From Lithospermum erythrorhizon (lineage: Eukaryota; Streptophyta; Magnoliopsida; Boraginales; Boraginaceae), in NCBI GenBank assembly GCA_019722365.1, contig JADFUC010000543.1, positions 285,027 to 349,026 on the forward strand: a stretch of 64,000 nucleotides of DNA, in the 5' to 3' direction. The notes under the pieces were generated by a model. The model had not been told where the DNA came from and made no database searches. It saw only the letters and a list, made by a program, of their open reading frames with translations. The position numbers were made by a program, and so were the translations under genes. Positions 25,431 to 37,195 of the stretch are shown here, piece by piece (the first letter of the stretch is position 1; the number at the start of each line of letters is the position of its first letter).

Positions 25431-26015
25431 ATCACCTTGACCCATTAAGTGCTTTCTGAAGAGCATAGGACTTCTGCTTGGCTTTGAAAAAGCTCCGATT
25501 CTGCGGATACAATAATGCTGGGATGTCAGCAACTCTTCTATAAGCTTAATAATCGCATTGGACAAACAATCTAATTGTTTCCAAAATTTCAAAATATCAA
25601 TTGAGGATAAATGCCTTGAGCCAATAAATTCTTAACATTTTACTTTCATATACAATTCATTTCCATCGATATCCCAGTTGACCACTATTTATATTTATAG
25701 AACCAAATACAATGACCTTTAATTTATAATCCAAGATTGCTTTATGAGGATGTGAACAAGAAACCAAAAATATTTTCATATTGCTAATATTGTTCAAATC
25801 TTTTATTGAGTGAAACAATTGATCAACAATGTAGATGAAATAATTAATTCTGAATGATTCCTTCGCTGATAATGGTGATGCATCATTAGCACTTTCATCA
25901 AAATATTTTTTTCTACGAATTTCTCGTCTTTGGGGAAAAACTGGATAAACATCCATTTCAGCAACAATCTCTTTAGCTATAACAAGAGCATCACGAAAAC
26001 CGGGTTTCTCTATGT
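25431..26015 (-). pseudogene. hAT-like / ZMYM1-type transposase fragment
   Basis: The minus strand from about 26015 reads KPGFRDALVIAKEIVAEMDV, then PVFPQRREIRRKKYFDE, then AKESFRINYFIYIVDQ, ending at a stop near 25657. This order (GF..A...AKEIA.EM...PVF...R..RRKKHFDE...SAEESFRVNYFLYIVDQ) is typical of the plant TTF-zinc-finger/hAT-dimerisation (ZMYM1-like, DUF4371) domesticated or transposon proteins. Only about 120 codons are readable. Neither the N-terminal TTF finger nor the C-terminal dimerisation domain is readable, although 25440-25640 has weakly similar minus-strand sequence. No terminal inverted repeats or 8-bp duplications were identified. The fragment probably derives from a decayed hAT element. 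Confidence 0.6.
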
Positions 26016-27623
26016 TTTTTCAAGGTGAAAAAGATAATACTTTTAACGTAATTGCATTATCAATGTCATATCAGCTTTAGTGAAGTTGTTTGCTAACTAT
26101 GGTAATAATAGTTGCCACCTCATGCAAATGATTACAACAACAAAACTCAAGTCTCAAAGCTCCATTGAGATTGGTAATGGTTAAGCTATTCTAATTTGAA
26201 TCACTATCAGTTTCTCAACTTGAAGTAAAGTTTCGAATACCATTTGAAATCTATGGCTCGAACACTATGATACGACTCTCCCAACGGTAGCTACAATGGC
26301 TTAAAGTCAACCTTTCTGACTATCTTTAAAATCTCTATCACAGTAGAATTTTAACATAACTAAAGCCTAATGATGACACAATGCTAGATTATGAATTTAT
26401 GGATACAAAGAAACAACACGATTTTTTTCTTTAAATAATGAACACTTCAAATTAGATTCTTTCTCTAATAAAACTCAAAATGGGATGCACTAATGGTATT
26501 CATGTCGCAAATTATTTCCAAATTCAATATAGATCAGAAATAATACTGGTAAAAATTCAAATTGAGAAAGAAAAAAATTATAGCTTTAATTTATGTACTT
26601 GTAAATATCAATTGATTGAATAATGGAAAATAGACCGTTAAGTTTTCTAATTTAATAATTGTAATAGGTTTCAATTGACAATTGGGTGTGTGGCTAGTAG
26701 AGAATAGAATGCACGGGCCATTACAGTTAAGATTCACTTTTACCGGCTTTGCACCATGCTTTGACTACACTATTTAAATTTTATTTTTTATTTTTGGCTA
26801 TATGTGAACATGGGGCCCCCAAAATTGAGCCCCTATTCGAAATTCTAGAGCACGGACCTGACAATGAGCAAATCTGGATTTTTTTTAATTTTTTACATCA
26901 ATTTATAAAGAATGTAACATTTATCATGATTTATATATCTATCACTTGATTTTATATAATATAATATAAAATATTACCAAAGTCTAATTAATAATCCAAT
27001 CATTTATCAACATAATAAAACTTAGTTGTGGATAGAACTAAGCTAGCTATCTTTGGGCGTCTCGCTGGATTAGGCTCAGTGAGTTGAGGCTCGACTCGAT
27101 CTATATTAGGCCCAAGCCATTGAGGCACATTCTTCGGCTCAACAACTCGTGAGCAGGCTGCTGAGGTGAGTTTTATATTATTAATATATATTCCCTTCGG
27201 TGACATTTACTTGTCATTCTAGCTTGAAAAAATTGGATATATTTACTTGTCATTCTAGCATAGAAAATTGTTCTTCTACATTTTCAATGTTACTTTTTGG
27301 CTATTTTTTCTTATTAAATTATCAACTAACCAATGATATAGTTTCATTCAATGCCACGGAGAGTTACTAATTTAGACAAGGTTCAAACTAAAATAGTTGC
27401 AGCAGGCTCAGCTCTAAATAAAGTGAGCCAACGGCTCGACTCGGCTCAAATAGTCATCAATTCGAGCTAAAATTTCTCGATTCGGGCTGGAAAACATATT
27501 GCTACTCAGGCAGAGCCAGCAAAGATTACCTAATAAAAGGTATTGTCTAGATACTTATTCAATCTAAAAAAAAAATGATAAATAGCCATTATTGTAGCGG
27601 CTCCGACATTAGGATATTTGCAG
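26016..27623. other. Intergenic sequence with GAGCCGA-type dispersed repeat
   Basis: Mostly AT-rich. At 27050-27170 and 27400-27510 there are runs of GGCTCGACTCG/GAGTTGAGGCTCG-like words, a low-complexity dispersed repeat type common in plant genomes. The open frame on the minus strand at 27000-27206 is only the translation of that repeat. No gene was seen. Confidence 0.45.
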
Positions 27624-27965
27624 AAAGTCAATCCCTTTGAGGATGTCTCAAGCTGGTCAGAACTTGAACTTCCTTCAGGCTTCAATCTGGTGGGATATTT
27701 GAGGAGGGGTAAATCTAGAATCTTTGCTGCTTCGAGTTAACACTTAGTTGAAATTTGTATGTGTACCTTATTCAGTACAAATATTATATGTGATATACAG
27801 TTAATATCAGTCCTCTAATCGAATCCAAGTTCCTCTTTCGTAATGTCTTGCATGGGGTTCAGGAGGTACGCAGATGGGGATGATGGGTATGACTATGCTC
27901 CTGCAGCATCAATGGAAGGAGATGATGACGATGATGGTGGCTATGATTACGCTCCTGCTGCATGA
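27624..27965 (+). CDS. Possible 3' exons of a small protein with duplicated GYDYAPAA tail
   Basis: Exon 27624-27708 follows a TTTGCAG acceptor and reads KVNPFEDVSSWSELELPSGF then NLVGYLRR, with a G|GTAAAT donor. Joined to 27874-27965 (acceptor TACGCAG) the frame continues DGDDGYDYAPAASMEG, a run of acidic residues, then GGYDYAPAA and TGA. The tail holds two copies of a GYDYAPAA motif separated by an Asp-rich linker, which is hard to explain by chance. No upstream exon with a start codon was found (TGA and TAA lie in frame just before 27588). Alternatively the second part is a 40-codon frame from ATG 27843. I do not recognise the family; function is unknown. Confidence 0.35.
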
Positions 27966-30693
27966 ATGAATGGCATAGTACTCTAGTTAAAGCAAATCTA
28001 CTAGATATCAACTGAAAACCGAGCATTGTACTCTAATAATCACCCAAATTTTGTAGCACAATCATAACTAGATATCAGACGAATCCTCCTCATTGTTAAG
28101 AGGGTAAGTTTATCCTGTGACGTACTTCTAGAATTTCTTTATAAGGTTTAAGAGATGAATAGACTTCCCAGATTTCACAAGATCAGTGACTTCAGTTGAA
28201 GCAATGCTCAAAATGTTGTAACTTAGAATTAGTTATGAGTCAGTGCTCTACAGCTCCTGAAATCAATCATCACTTGTCTTATCTGACTTCATTCTTTATA
28301 CAAAGTCTAATCTTACATGAAAAAATAACAGAAGTTATTTTACTACTGTTACCCCATTATGCTGATTTCCTAGCCATTTGCTTAATAACATGCGACTTGA
28401 AACAAAGACATAGGTAACAAAAGAAATATGATAATCTGTTTTGGTCTTTTGCTATTATTCCGTTCTTATTATCATTTAATTACTTGATTTAAAAAACTAA
28501 GTAACACAACAAGTGTGTTGGTTGCTATAATATACCAATCCGAATAAATGCATAGACATTTTAGCATTCTTTACAGAGAAAAAAAGATATCTTATTCCAT
28601 GAAAAGCAAAACGAAAACGACTTATGAACTGTTGACAGCAGCATATCATCACGACAGATAAAGGCTCCTACTAGAATTTTCATGTATGTTATTACTGCTA
28701 AGATGTAAGATGAAGTTAACCTTACTACTGAGCACTGACACTTCACAGAAATCACCCATACATACTATTCCTATATTCAAACCAACTGGATCCAGGTAAA
28801 AACAAATGATGAATCATTGTTGTAAGAATGTAAAATCATCACACAAATCCAATTCAAACACTTTGTTCTCCACTGACTGAATTTTATTGTAACAGAAACA
28901 CCAGTCATCTCAGAAATATCTATTGCCAATTAAACGATGCTTGGGTCATTGCCAGTAGGCACACCATAAACGAAACTTCTTTGTATCCATTTTCATCGAT
29001 AGATGACATGCGGAAATTTTACTCATTCACTAATAATCATGCCCTCATGTTCAGATTTAAGTGTATCCATTATAGTGTATCATTATCTGAATCTAACTCC
29101 TTGATAATATCAATAACGAATAAAGAACCTTACACAATCCTTTAAGTATAAAAAATTAAAATTCAATACTACTCAGATATTCCAAATTTTAGTTTCATGG
29201 TTGAGAGAATTTACTCATTGATCAAAATTTACTTTAACTATTTAAGTTAGGGAATGATTTTTACACACCATTTCTTAAATATGGCACTCCACTGGTTTTT
29301 ATTTTTCATCTACTTTTATACTAAAAGTGAAGTGCCATTATCACTCGTTGGAGTATATAAGTCAACGGCCTTAAGTTATGTCTTGCCTTTTGTTGTCTCT
29401 ATTCCTTTTAATTTCCTTTTTAGGATTGGCTAAAATGAAACAGGACAGGAATTATTCTGTTATCTGAGACAAAGTGACCCCAATCCCCACTTGATAAATA
29501 ATCTTCAAATCCATTCAGAATAATCTCAGAGGTCGTGTGACGCAAGAATGTCTAAAAATGTGTGTAACACATACCTATATTTCAATCAGCTTGGTGATGT
29601 GTGCTGTGAAATTCCCATGTGGTAGTGCCACACGTGTCTGGAAGCAATATATGGTCTTCTTGAGTATTTTGAACACACTCCCTATGTGCCAGGCCTCTGT
29701 GAAACACGGGTATAACAGCCGTCCCGTCCTACCATGATTTACATTCCCCCAAAAGTTTTATCTTTGGTTGTGGTCCGAGTTCACTAGTTGTCATGGTTCA
29801 CTCCTACTCTTTAAATTTTCAATGGAAGCAAAAAGATGCCAATGACTGAGAACACCGTCAGTTAACCAGAGATAAGAATATGATTGTGATATTCTCAAAT
29901 TATATCTGGTCTGCTGAATTGATGGCAACGGAGGGCTCAAAACACTAATAGCCACTTCTTACCTCGTAGATAAGAATCAGAAGGGCATGCAGTATTCAAA
30001 GGCACATGATAGACAAAAAAATAGTGTAGTTCGAAACTATTTTGTTTTATTTACTGAAAAAGAATGTAATGGATGCAAAAAACTCCATGTTATATAGAGC
30101 TACAGTGAACTTTCGCAATGTAACATGTTGATTGGAATCAATGTTTCGAACATAGCTGGACACCTTTATGCCACTACTAAACTTTAGAGTGCATACTAGT
30201 GCAAGCATGGGTCTGTTATTGATTCCATTGTGAACTTGACTTTTTACTGGATAGATCCATACAGTTATCAAGGTCCAACAATTACAACAGATATCCACAG
30301 ACAAGATTTTAAGGTAAAATATCAGAGTTGTACCAGTTGTGATGTACCATTTGACCAAAAATAGGTTTTTAAGGCGACATCTCTTTCGTAATGGAAACAT
30401 CTTTGAAGTAACAAGTCATGTCTTATATGGCGCTCTTTATCCAATTTTGAACATGTTAACAAATGTGAAAATTTATGACCATTTCAGTCTTCAAAATATT
30501 CTGAAACTGCATAAAGCCTGTCAGTCTCTAATTTCTTGGATGACTCAGAGGCATATGATTCTGTAGCCATGCAAAAAAAAAATCCTATTGGCTCACTGTG
30601 TCCCTTACCTAATGCAATTCTTAACCATACTGACCAGTGGAGTGGTTAATAGACATTTCATATAAAATGAGCACTTCCGAGTTGCATCTCCAA
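27966..30693. other. Intergenic sequence
   Basis: AT-rich DNA between the possible small gene and the 3' end of the PPR gene. Short open frames occur on both strands but none shows a family motif or consistent splice sites. The last few hundred bases are likely 3' UTR or 3' flank of the minus-strand PPR gene. Confidence 0.5.
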
Positions 30694-32478
30694 TCATTTA
30701 GTATAAAATTGTCTATTGATCTCCACTGAACTACATCCAGCGGGCTTCTTAATCGGAAGGGTATTCATTTTCTTTCGTACCCTTATCAAATCATCCCACC
30801 TGTTGGCAGATGCATATATGTCAGCAAGAAGACTATGGACACTGGAATCACTTAGTTCAATTTCCATAAGCAACTTTGCAATTCGTTCACCCATGTCAAC
30901 ATTACCGTGAATCCTGCAAGAACTAAGCAAAGAAGCATATAGTTGAACTATGATCTTGGAATCCTTAATTGGTATAGTTTCTATCATTTCCTCAGCTTCA
31001 TCTAATAATCCTGAACGTCCAAGAAGATCAATCATGCAAGTGTAGTGCTCATGTTTTGGTTGGATTTGATAAACCTTAATCATAGCATCAAAGTGATGCC
31101 TACCTTCGTTAACCAGCCCTCCATGACTGCAAGCACTTAGGACGCCAATGAAGGTAATCTCGTCTGGTCTACAGCCAGCTTGTTCCATTTCTGAGAACAG
31201 TCTTAAAGCTGTGCTGGCGTTTCCACTCATGGCCATATTACATATCATTGAAGTCCATGATCGTGTATCTTTCTCTTTTAGTCCCATAAAGATCTCTAAT
31301 GATTTCTCTGTTCGCCCACATTTCGCATACATCTCCATAAGAGCAGTACCAACAACTGCATCAATTGGTATTCTCTTTTTCACAATATAATTGTGGATCC
31401 ATTCTCCATCTTCCAGTACTCCCAGTCGAGCGCATCCAGTAAGCAAAGGAACTAACGTAAATTTATCCGGCCTTACTCCCTTAATCAGCATGTTCCTGAA
31501 CAATGTCATTGCTTCATCAACACGATTCATCTGCACATACCCATTAATCATTGCTGTCCAAAGAAAAAGATCACAAACCGAACTCCTGTCAAACAACTCC
31601 CTAGCCTCGTCCAACTTTCCACAATTCACATACCCTGAAACCATGCTAGTCCAACTTATCACATTTTTTCTTGGGATAGTATCAAAAATCTCCCTCGCAA
31701 TGCTCGAACATCCACATTTACAGTACATATCCAACAATGCATTCGCAATTATAATTGTAAACCCAAGTTCATTCCTAACATAGTCATGAATTTCCTTTCC
31801 AACTTCCAAATCCTTCGCTGCAATACAAGCGGATAAAGTACTCACGACAGTAGCTTCACTCGGCCTCAAATCTGCCTCTCCTCTCAGTCTCCTATAAACT
31901 CCAATAGCATCCTCAAACTTCCCACATTTAACCAACCCCGAAATCAACACATTCCATGAAACCAAGTCTCTCCTCGACATTCCCTCAAACACACATTTCA
32001 AGCTCTCGAAACACCCCAACTCCCCATACATATCCATTATCGAATTACAGACGTAACAATCAAACACCAACCCACATTTCAACACAAACCCATGAATCCT
32101 CTCCCCTAACCAAACCCTCTTCAACCCAACAACAGCTTTGCAAACAAACGGAAACGTAAAATTATCAGGCCAAATATTTCTCACACGCATTTCATCAAAC
32201 AGGTAGAATGCACTAAAAAAGTTCCCTTTTTTAACATGCCCCTTAATCAAAACATTAAAAACAAACAAAGTTGGTTGCTTTATTTGATAAAATATAGTTT
32301 CTGCATAATAAAGGTTGTCGTACGATGTTTGAGTTGTAATAAAAATTAGTTTTTGAAGTGTGTCTATGTTATGGTGGTGGCCACGTGTGATGATTTGTGC
32401 ATGGATTTGTTGAACTTGGTTTATTGTTTTGCATGATTTGAGGAGATGTATGCATGCTGGCTTTGTGAAGAGTTGCAT
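30694..32478 (-). CDS. Pentatricopeptide repeat protein, PLS class with E motif (At1g31430-like)
   Basis: A single-exon gene of 594 codons. PPR proteins of this class bind organelle RNA and support editing, splicing or stability in mitochondria or plastids. The protein starts MQLFTKPACIHLLKSCKTIN and QVQQIHAQII, then carries tandem P, L and S repeats from about residue 60 to 510, with the usual signatures: NVLIKGHVKKG, WPDNFTFPFVCKA, VSWNVLISGLVKCG, NALLDMYCKCG, ISWTSMVSGYVNCGKLDEA, WTAMINGYVQMNRVDEA, RPDKFTLVPLLTGCARLG, GTALMEMYAKCG and RPDEITFIGVLSACSHGGL. The E motif lies near 515-590 (ASLLSSCRIHGNVDMGERIA, LLADIYASANRWDD, VRKKM, KKPAGCSSVEI). Its layout is closest, from memory, to Arabidopsis At1g31430. 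It ends right after SSVEI with NRQFYTK, so the E+ motif is missing and there is no DYW domain. The start at 32478 is the first ATG; the frame stays open upstream only through non-ATG codons in a duplicated 5' segment. Confidence 0.93.
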   Translation of the reverse strand: MQLFTKPACIHLLKSCKTINQVQQIHAQIITRGHHHNIDTLQKLIFITTQTSYDNLYYAETIFYQIKQPTLFVFNVLIKGHVKKGNFFSAFYLFDEMRVRNIWPDNFTFPFVCKAVVGLKRVWLGERIHGFVLKCGLVFDCYVCNSIMDMYGELGCFESLKCVFEGMSRRDLVSWNVLISGLVKCGKFEDAIGVYRRLRGEADLRPSEATVVSTLSACIAAKDLEVGKEIHDYVRNELGFTIIIANALLDMYCKCGCSSIAREIFDTIPRKNVISWTSMVSGYVNCGKLDEARELFDRSSVCDLFLWTAMINGYVQMNRVDEAMTLFRNMLIKGVRPDKFTLVPLLTGCARLGVLEDGEWIHNYIVKKRIPIDAVVGTALMEMYAKCGRTEKSLEIFMGLKEKDTRSWTSMICNMAMSGNASTALRLFSEMEQAGCRPDEITFIGVLSACSHGGLVNEGRHHFDAMIKVYQIQPKHEHYTCMIDLLGRSGLLDEAEEMIETIPIKDSKIIVQLYASLLSSCRIHGNVDMGERIAKLLMEIELSDSSVHSLLADIYASANRWDDLIRVRKKMNTLPIKKPAGCSSVEINRQFYTK

Positions 32479-32631
32479 GGTCGGATCGAGTAATTCGGGA
32501 TGATGGTATAATTTGGTATAATTTGAGTCAACAAGTTTCTTTGGTTCTTTGGTTCTTATAATTTGAGTCAACAAGTTTCTTTGGTTCTTATAAATAATTA
32601 TGGTCGGATCGAGTAATTCGGGATGATGGTA
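32477..32631. repeat. Partial tandem duplication at the 5' end of the PPR gene
   Basis: A 32-bp unit (ATGGTCGGATCGAGTAATTC...) occurs at 32477-32508 and 32600-32631, 123 bp apart. Between them a 33-bp unit (TATAATTTGAGTCAACAAGT...) occurs at 32517-32549 and 32557-32589, 40 bp apart. The 123-bp offset equals 41 codons and the upstream copy stays open in the PPR frame. The start codon ATG of the lower copy is ATA in the upper copy, so translation must begin at 32478. Confidence 0.9.
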
Positions 32632-33200
32632 ACATTTAAAATTGAATTAAGATGAGGATAACTTCTTTTTTTTTTGGTTAGATAATTATTGGGTGAATCG
32701 TGATGAATTAAGATAAAATGAAATCTACCCTATATGTAGTTGGGGAATGGAGCAATTACAAGTTACTTTTGAAACCAAAGTCTCCTTTTATAGGTGGAGA
32801 AATTACAATTATTTAGTTTCTATGGATAATTTTTCTAATAACTAACCACCAAAATCATCTAGTAGCATCTTTATGGTCATCAATAGTAATTAAACGGGTT
32901 TCATTTAATTTCCCACGCTGTGTGGGATAAAAATATATCAAAACATTTAACTATTGTGAATTTGTTCATTCCTTATTAATTGATTCTTATGATGCACATG
33001 TATTTTTGTGATTTACAATGAATGTTTTGTCCACATAAATTCATGTAAAAATTAACGAAAATTCATATATTCCATCAAAGTGATGAACAAATTCTCATAG
33101 GTTGAACTGTGCACAAACAACTAGTATAGTTAAAGTAACACTCACCTCATTTACACCTTAAAATTTAATCTCGATCCACATGATTTAACCATTAGGGTTC
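32632..33200. other. Intergenic/promoter interval between two minus-strand genes
   Basis: AT-rich interval containing the probable PPR promoter and the 3' flank of the gene at 33201-33699. No specific regulatory motif was assigned. Confidence 0.4.
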
Positions 33201-33699
33201 TCAATTTGATTTTTCCAGTATTCCCCTCAAATCTTCTAAGATCCCATTGAATTCAACCACTTTTGCTCGAAGATCCACAATATCTTGAACCCCATTTGCC
33301 TCTTAAAAAAATGTGAAATCGTAATACTAACGGATTCTCGAGATATACGGAGGAGGTAATTACGGTATGTGCCTCAATTAATCAGTCACTAGAGCTTTCC
33401 TATTAACTATTTCAATACAAGTTTCATTCTTTACCAGAGTCGAACCCACAACATTTGCCTCTCAATTTGCTGTGATGAACCTCAAAATCATCTCAGGATC
33501 CCACCTTTTCAGCAAATAATTGCATTTCACACTCTAATACACCCTCTATATCAATAGGCATATATACAATACGTTCGAATGTTTCTAATCCACTTTCTCT
33601 CGTTTGTGGTGGGGGTGCGAATCGGTCATAACCCGATGGTGGTTCGGCGCCGGGCTCGGTCAGTCCGTGATTGCCAAATCCAACTTCAGTTTGTTCCAT
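33201..33699 (-). CDS. Two-exon gene for a 97-residue protein with C-terminal coiled coil, family unknown
   Basis: Exon 1 (33699-33505) starts at the first ATG after an in-frame TGA and reads MEQTEVGFGNHGLTEPGAEP onward, then PPSGYDRFAPPPQ, ERIVYMPIDIEGVLE and CEMQLFAEK. It is GC-richer than its surroundings. A donor AAG|GTGGGA at 33504 leads over a 205-bp intron to an AG acceptor after a T-run. Exon 2 (33299-33201) continues in phase as ANGVQDIVDLRAKVVEFNGI then LEDLRGILEKSN and a TGA. The tail has hydrophobic residues at heptad spacing, suggesting a short coiled coil. There is no signal peptide or membrane segment, so a soluble protein is likely. The acceptor is AAGAG|GC, not CAG; using AAG instead would give an unconvincing 22-codon tail. 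I do not recognise the family. Confidence 0.5.
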
Positions 33700-35879
33700 G
33701 TTATGAAAACGGTAGGTATAACCTCATTTAGCATGCAAATATCAACAAGAATTCAAAACCCACTATCCATTACAATTTACAACAAAAATATCCAAACTTT
33801 CGTTGCCGTGCCTTCCCCGTTGCTAAGAAAATCTTATTATACCGTCTTGAAGAAGTCATGAGTCAATAACAATTGACAAGTGACAACATGTATGAATACG
33901 AATTTAAAATTATGTTTTCTGTGACATTGTGTTACATTTATTTAATATTTCTATTTTTATTTATTAATTAAAAAATTATAAAATCACACTTGTCTGATCT
34001 TAGTATAAGTGTAACATAAAAGTTATCGATTCCGGACGAATTAATTGAGCAATCCATATACAATAGCATTGGTATTCGGCATTGAAGATAAAAGTTATCA
34101 TAGTTGGGGATGAACTTCCATATTACGAACGGCCTTTGTTCGGACCATGACCATGATTAATCATAATCTCGTACTTAAAGTAGTCGACAAATTGGTCCAT
34201 CATATAAAAAAGAAGTTTGTCATTCATCACGGGGATTATTTAGACCTAAGTTTTGACTTTAATTTGATACAATCAATGGATTGATGGATCCATATAACTA
34301 AAGCCGGCTCTAATAATTTAGAGTGACACTCACTTGCCCATCTCTTTCCTAGACCATATGATATATTGTATTATTTATTTAAAAAGTGTGAAGCGAAGTC
34401 ATTACTGGCAGTCTCGAATCCTTTGTCACGGGATAGCGTTCGAGGAAGGTGAATCGCCCGAGATGTCTCAATGATGAGACGAGAGATTGGCTAAACCGTT
34501 CAATCTGAGGTTACAGCCGACATTGTGACTCAACCCTGCAACGTAGAAGGAGAGGTTGGAGTGTTGGATTCTTCTATTCTTTTCTAGGATTAGTATGTCA
34601 GGAAAGCATATATTGTCTTGTTATAATAATGTTTAAAGGGGCCATTAACCAAATCCACATGTTAATTGCTCCTCCTATAAACATTCAGTATGGAAAATTC
34701 ATTTGCCGTTGACGGGAAGTTATGCAATGATTGGTTAAGTGAGATACTTATTTAACTAATTAATGTGCGATGTGGGTCAATAATTTTATTGCTCGCTATA
34801 TTGTTATTATTTAAATTACTTGTTTTACTTTTTTTTAATCAAATATTTCTTAATCTCTCCAAACTTTCCTATCATTTAAGGAAGATGATAATCAACATTG
34901 CCTTCATGTTAAAAAGTTTTGTATTCGATCATATATGTTTCAAACCATCCACATCAATAACTTAAATACTTAAAAAAAATTCAATTTGCTATCAATGTAA
35001 AATTTTATGATAACCAACTTTTTATATCAATTTAGGTCAAAGTCTCAAGGATATCTTTTTAAGTAAAGAAGATTTTTTATTAATGATGAAAATCGAGACG
35101 CAGCTATTTGTCCCGAATATAGCCATGAGTACGATCAAAGAGATGTTGCGATGAATGATAAGGTGGAAACTACGAACGCATCATGCTTGTGCAATATGCG
35201 GAGTGGTTTTGTTAGTAACCATAGACATTCGTTTACATTAAAGAAAGTTTCAAAGCTAACTTTTTGTAGTATAGAATGCTGAGAGTGAAGCGTAATCTTC
35301 AAAACTGTGAAACACAAAATTCATTTAAACATGAGATGTTGGTCCAGCCAATCCTCGATTAGTAAGATATATTTTTGTCATTTTATTTGGTAATTGGTTT
35401 AGTTTGTTAATATATCTACTACTTTTAATAATATATGTTGCCTAAATCTGGTTGTTTAATAGAATACATAGAAGTTTAACAAACGAGTAATAAGTGAAGC
35501 TTTAAGTGAAGTTTGTAAGTTCAAACTTCGTGAGTGGAAAAACATAATGTCGAGATTGGGGCAATAGCGGCATAATGAATAGTCAACAATACTCAGAGTT
35601 CTTAGGATGGTTGGCTTGATTTGTTCAAGAAGATGTGTGTGACGGAAGGTGAATTGATGAGATTCGATATAATATCGTGAACTTCACAGTCGCAACATTT
35701 TGGATGATTTAAAGTTAGTATTTATGATTTAGATGAAATATTTGAGAGCATAATAATAATGTTTTATCTTTTAAAATTAAGTAGTTAATTTAATCTTGAA
35801 TAATAATCTTTATTTTGTTTAATAGAATAACTAATGTTGTTTTGTTTAATATTGTGTCTTTTTAAGGCAGGCTACCTAA
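33700..35879. other. Intergenic sequence
   Basis: Upstream of the 97-residue gene. AT-rich with a GC-richer patch at 34400-34600 (around CACGGGATAGCGTTCGAGG) that resembles eroded transposon sequence but has no identifiable domain. No RNA gene or exon supported. Confidence 0.45.
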
Positions 35880-37195
35880 TATTTATCTTTATAAAAAATT
35901 TGGAAACTATGACATTAGTGTGACGTTTTAATTTTTAATATATTAATTAAACGTATATATAATATTTGACTACCAACATATTCAAGCATTCGGTGGTATT
36001 AAGTTCATAGCATATCGAGACCATAATCACGAACCAGAATGGATGGTTCTCCCAGAAATTCTGACGTTGTTTGCTTGCACAAATTAAAGCAACCATCGGT
36101 AAAGAATTTCAGGTATGCTTCATTATTCTCACTTGTGCCACTTTCAATCTTCACATAAAAAATTCTATCTAAGACTTTGAATTTGCAAATTTCACTTAGA
36201 GTTAGAACAACTCGCCATTTACGAGCAAATTTTCGGGTATTTCTTGTTCATCAATGACATATATACAAATTAAAGCTATAGTTAGTTAACATAAAAGTAT
36301 ATATTACAAATGAGACTGTAAATTTCAATAAGCAACTAATAAAACTCCACAAACTTGAGTTAAAAATTAAATCACTTGAAGGCATTTTGGGAGTACTTTT
36401 GTGATGTAAAAAAAATGGATGGTGAAATACATTTTATGGAACATCTCAATTTATAATGCAAAATATGTCAACAAGCGTCCACGTATTTCCCGTCATCACA
36501 TTGAACAATTTAATGCATGCGATTCACGCTACCATATTTATTAATTTTGAACGTTATGTTTGAATACACTATGACATGTGTGGTTCATATGTGATACTCC
36601 ATTTTAATGTATTAAAGATCTGAATATTTATCTAAAAAGTTGGAGTCTATGACGTTCTTTATGGCGTTATAGAATATATATCTCTTATCATGTTACGCTT
36701 AAAAAAAATCATATAAACTTATTTTAAATTTTTTTGAAAAGTAATTAAAAGATATTCAACATAATGTCTCATAAACGTCACACGATGAGTATATTTAAAA
36801 TAACATATGTGATACATTTATTAAAATATATTTATCTAAAAATATTTATCAAGAAAAAAAAAATTAAGACATTAGTGTGACGTTAGTTAATACATATGCC
36901 TTAGCATTTAAAAATGATTTTAAAATATTATGAAAAGTAATTAAGATATTCATAAAATATCTGAAGCGTCATTGCGTTGAGTATATTTAAAATGTAATAT
37001 CGATCTTCTATTTTTAATTTGTTGTCTAAAAATGGGAATCTACTGACATTCACGGACGTTTTTGAAATATATGATGTCTTATAAATATCACACTTTTAAA
37101 AATACATATAAACTGATTTTAAAATTTTCTGAAAAGTAATTAAAAGATATTCAACATAATGTTTCAGAAACTGCACATGATGAGTTATACGGTAC
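35880..37195. repeat. Tandem array with ~197-bp period (three units) and flanking related sequence
   Basis: The word GAAAAGTAATT recurs at 36736, 36932 and 37131, and around it longer blocks repeat: TTTATCTAAAAA, ATGACGTT...GGCGTTAT, AAAGATATTCAACATAATGT, AACGTCACACGATGAGTATA. The unit therefore spans about 197 bp and covers roughly 36600-37190. A related block with GACATTAGTGTGACGTT lies at 35908 and again in the second unit. The repeats contain GTGTGACGTT-like words in both orientations, as in subterminal regions of CACTA-type DNA transposons. No CACTACAA terminus was found on this side. Confidence 0.7.

Noticed and set aside
32479..32574. N-terminal extension of the PPR protein
   Set aside because: The codon at 32574 is TTG, not ATG, and the stretch is a duplicated leader; the first ATG is at 32478.
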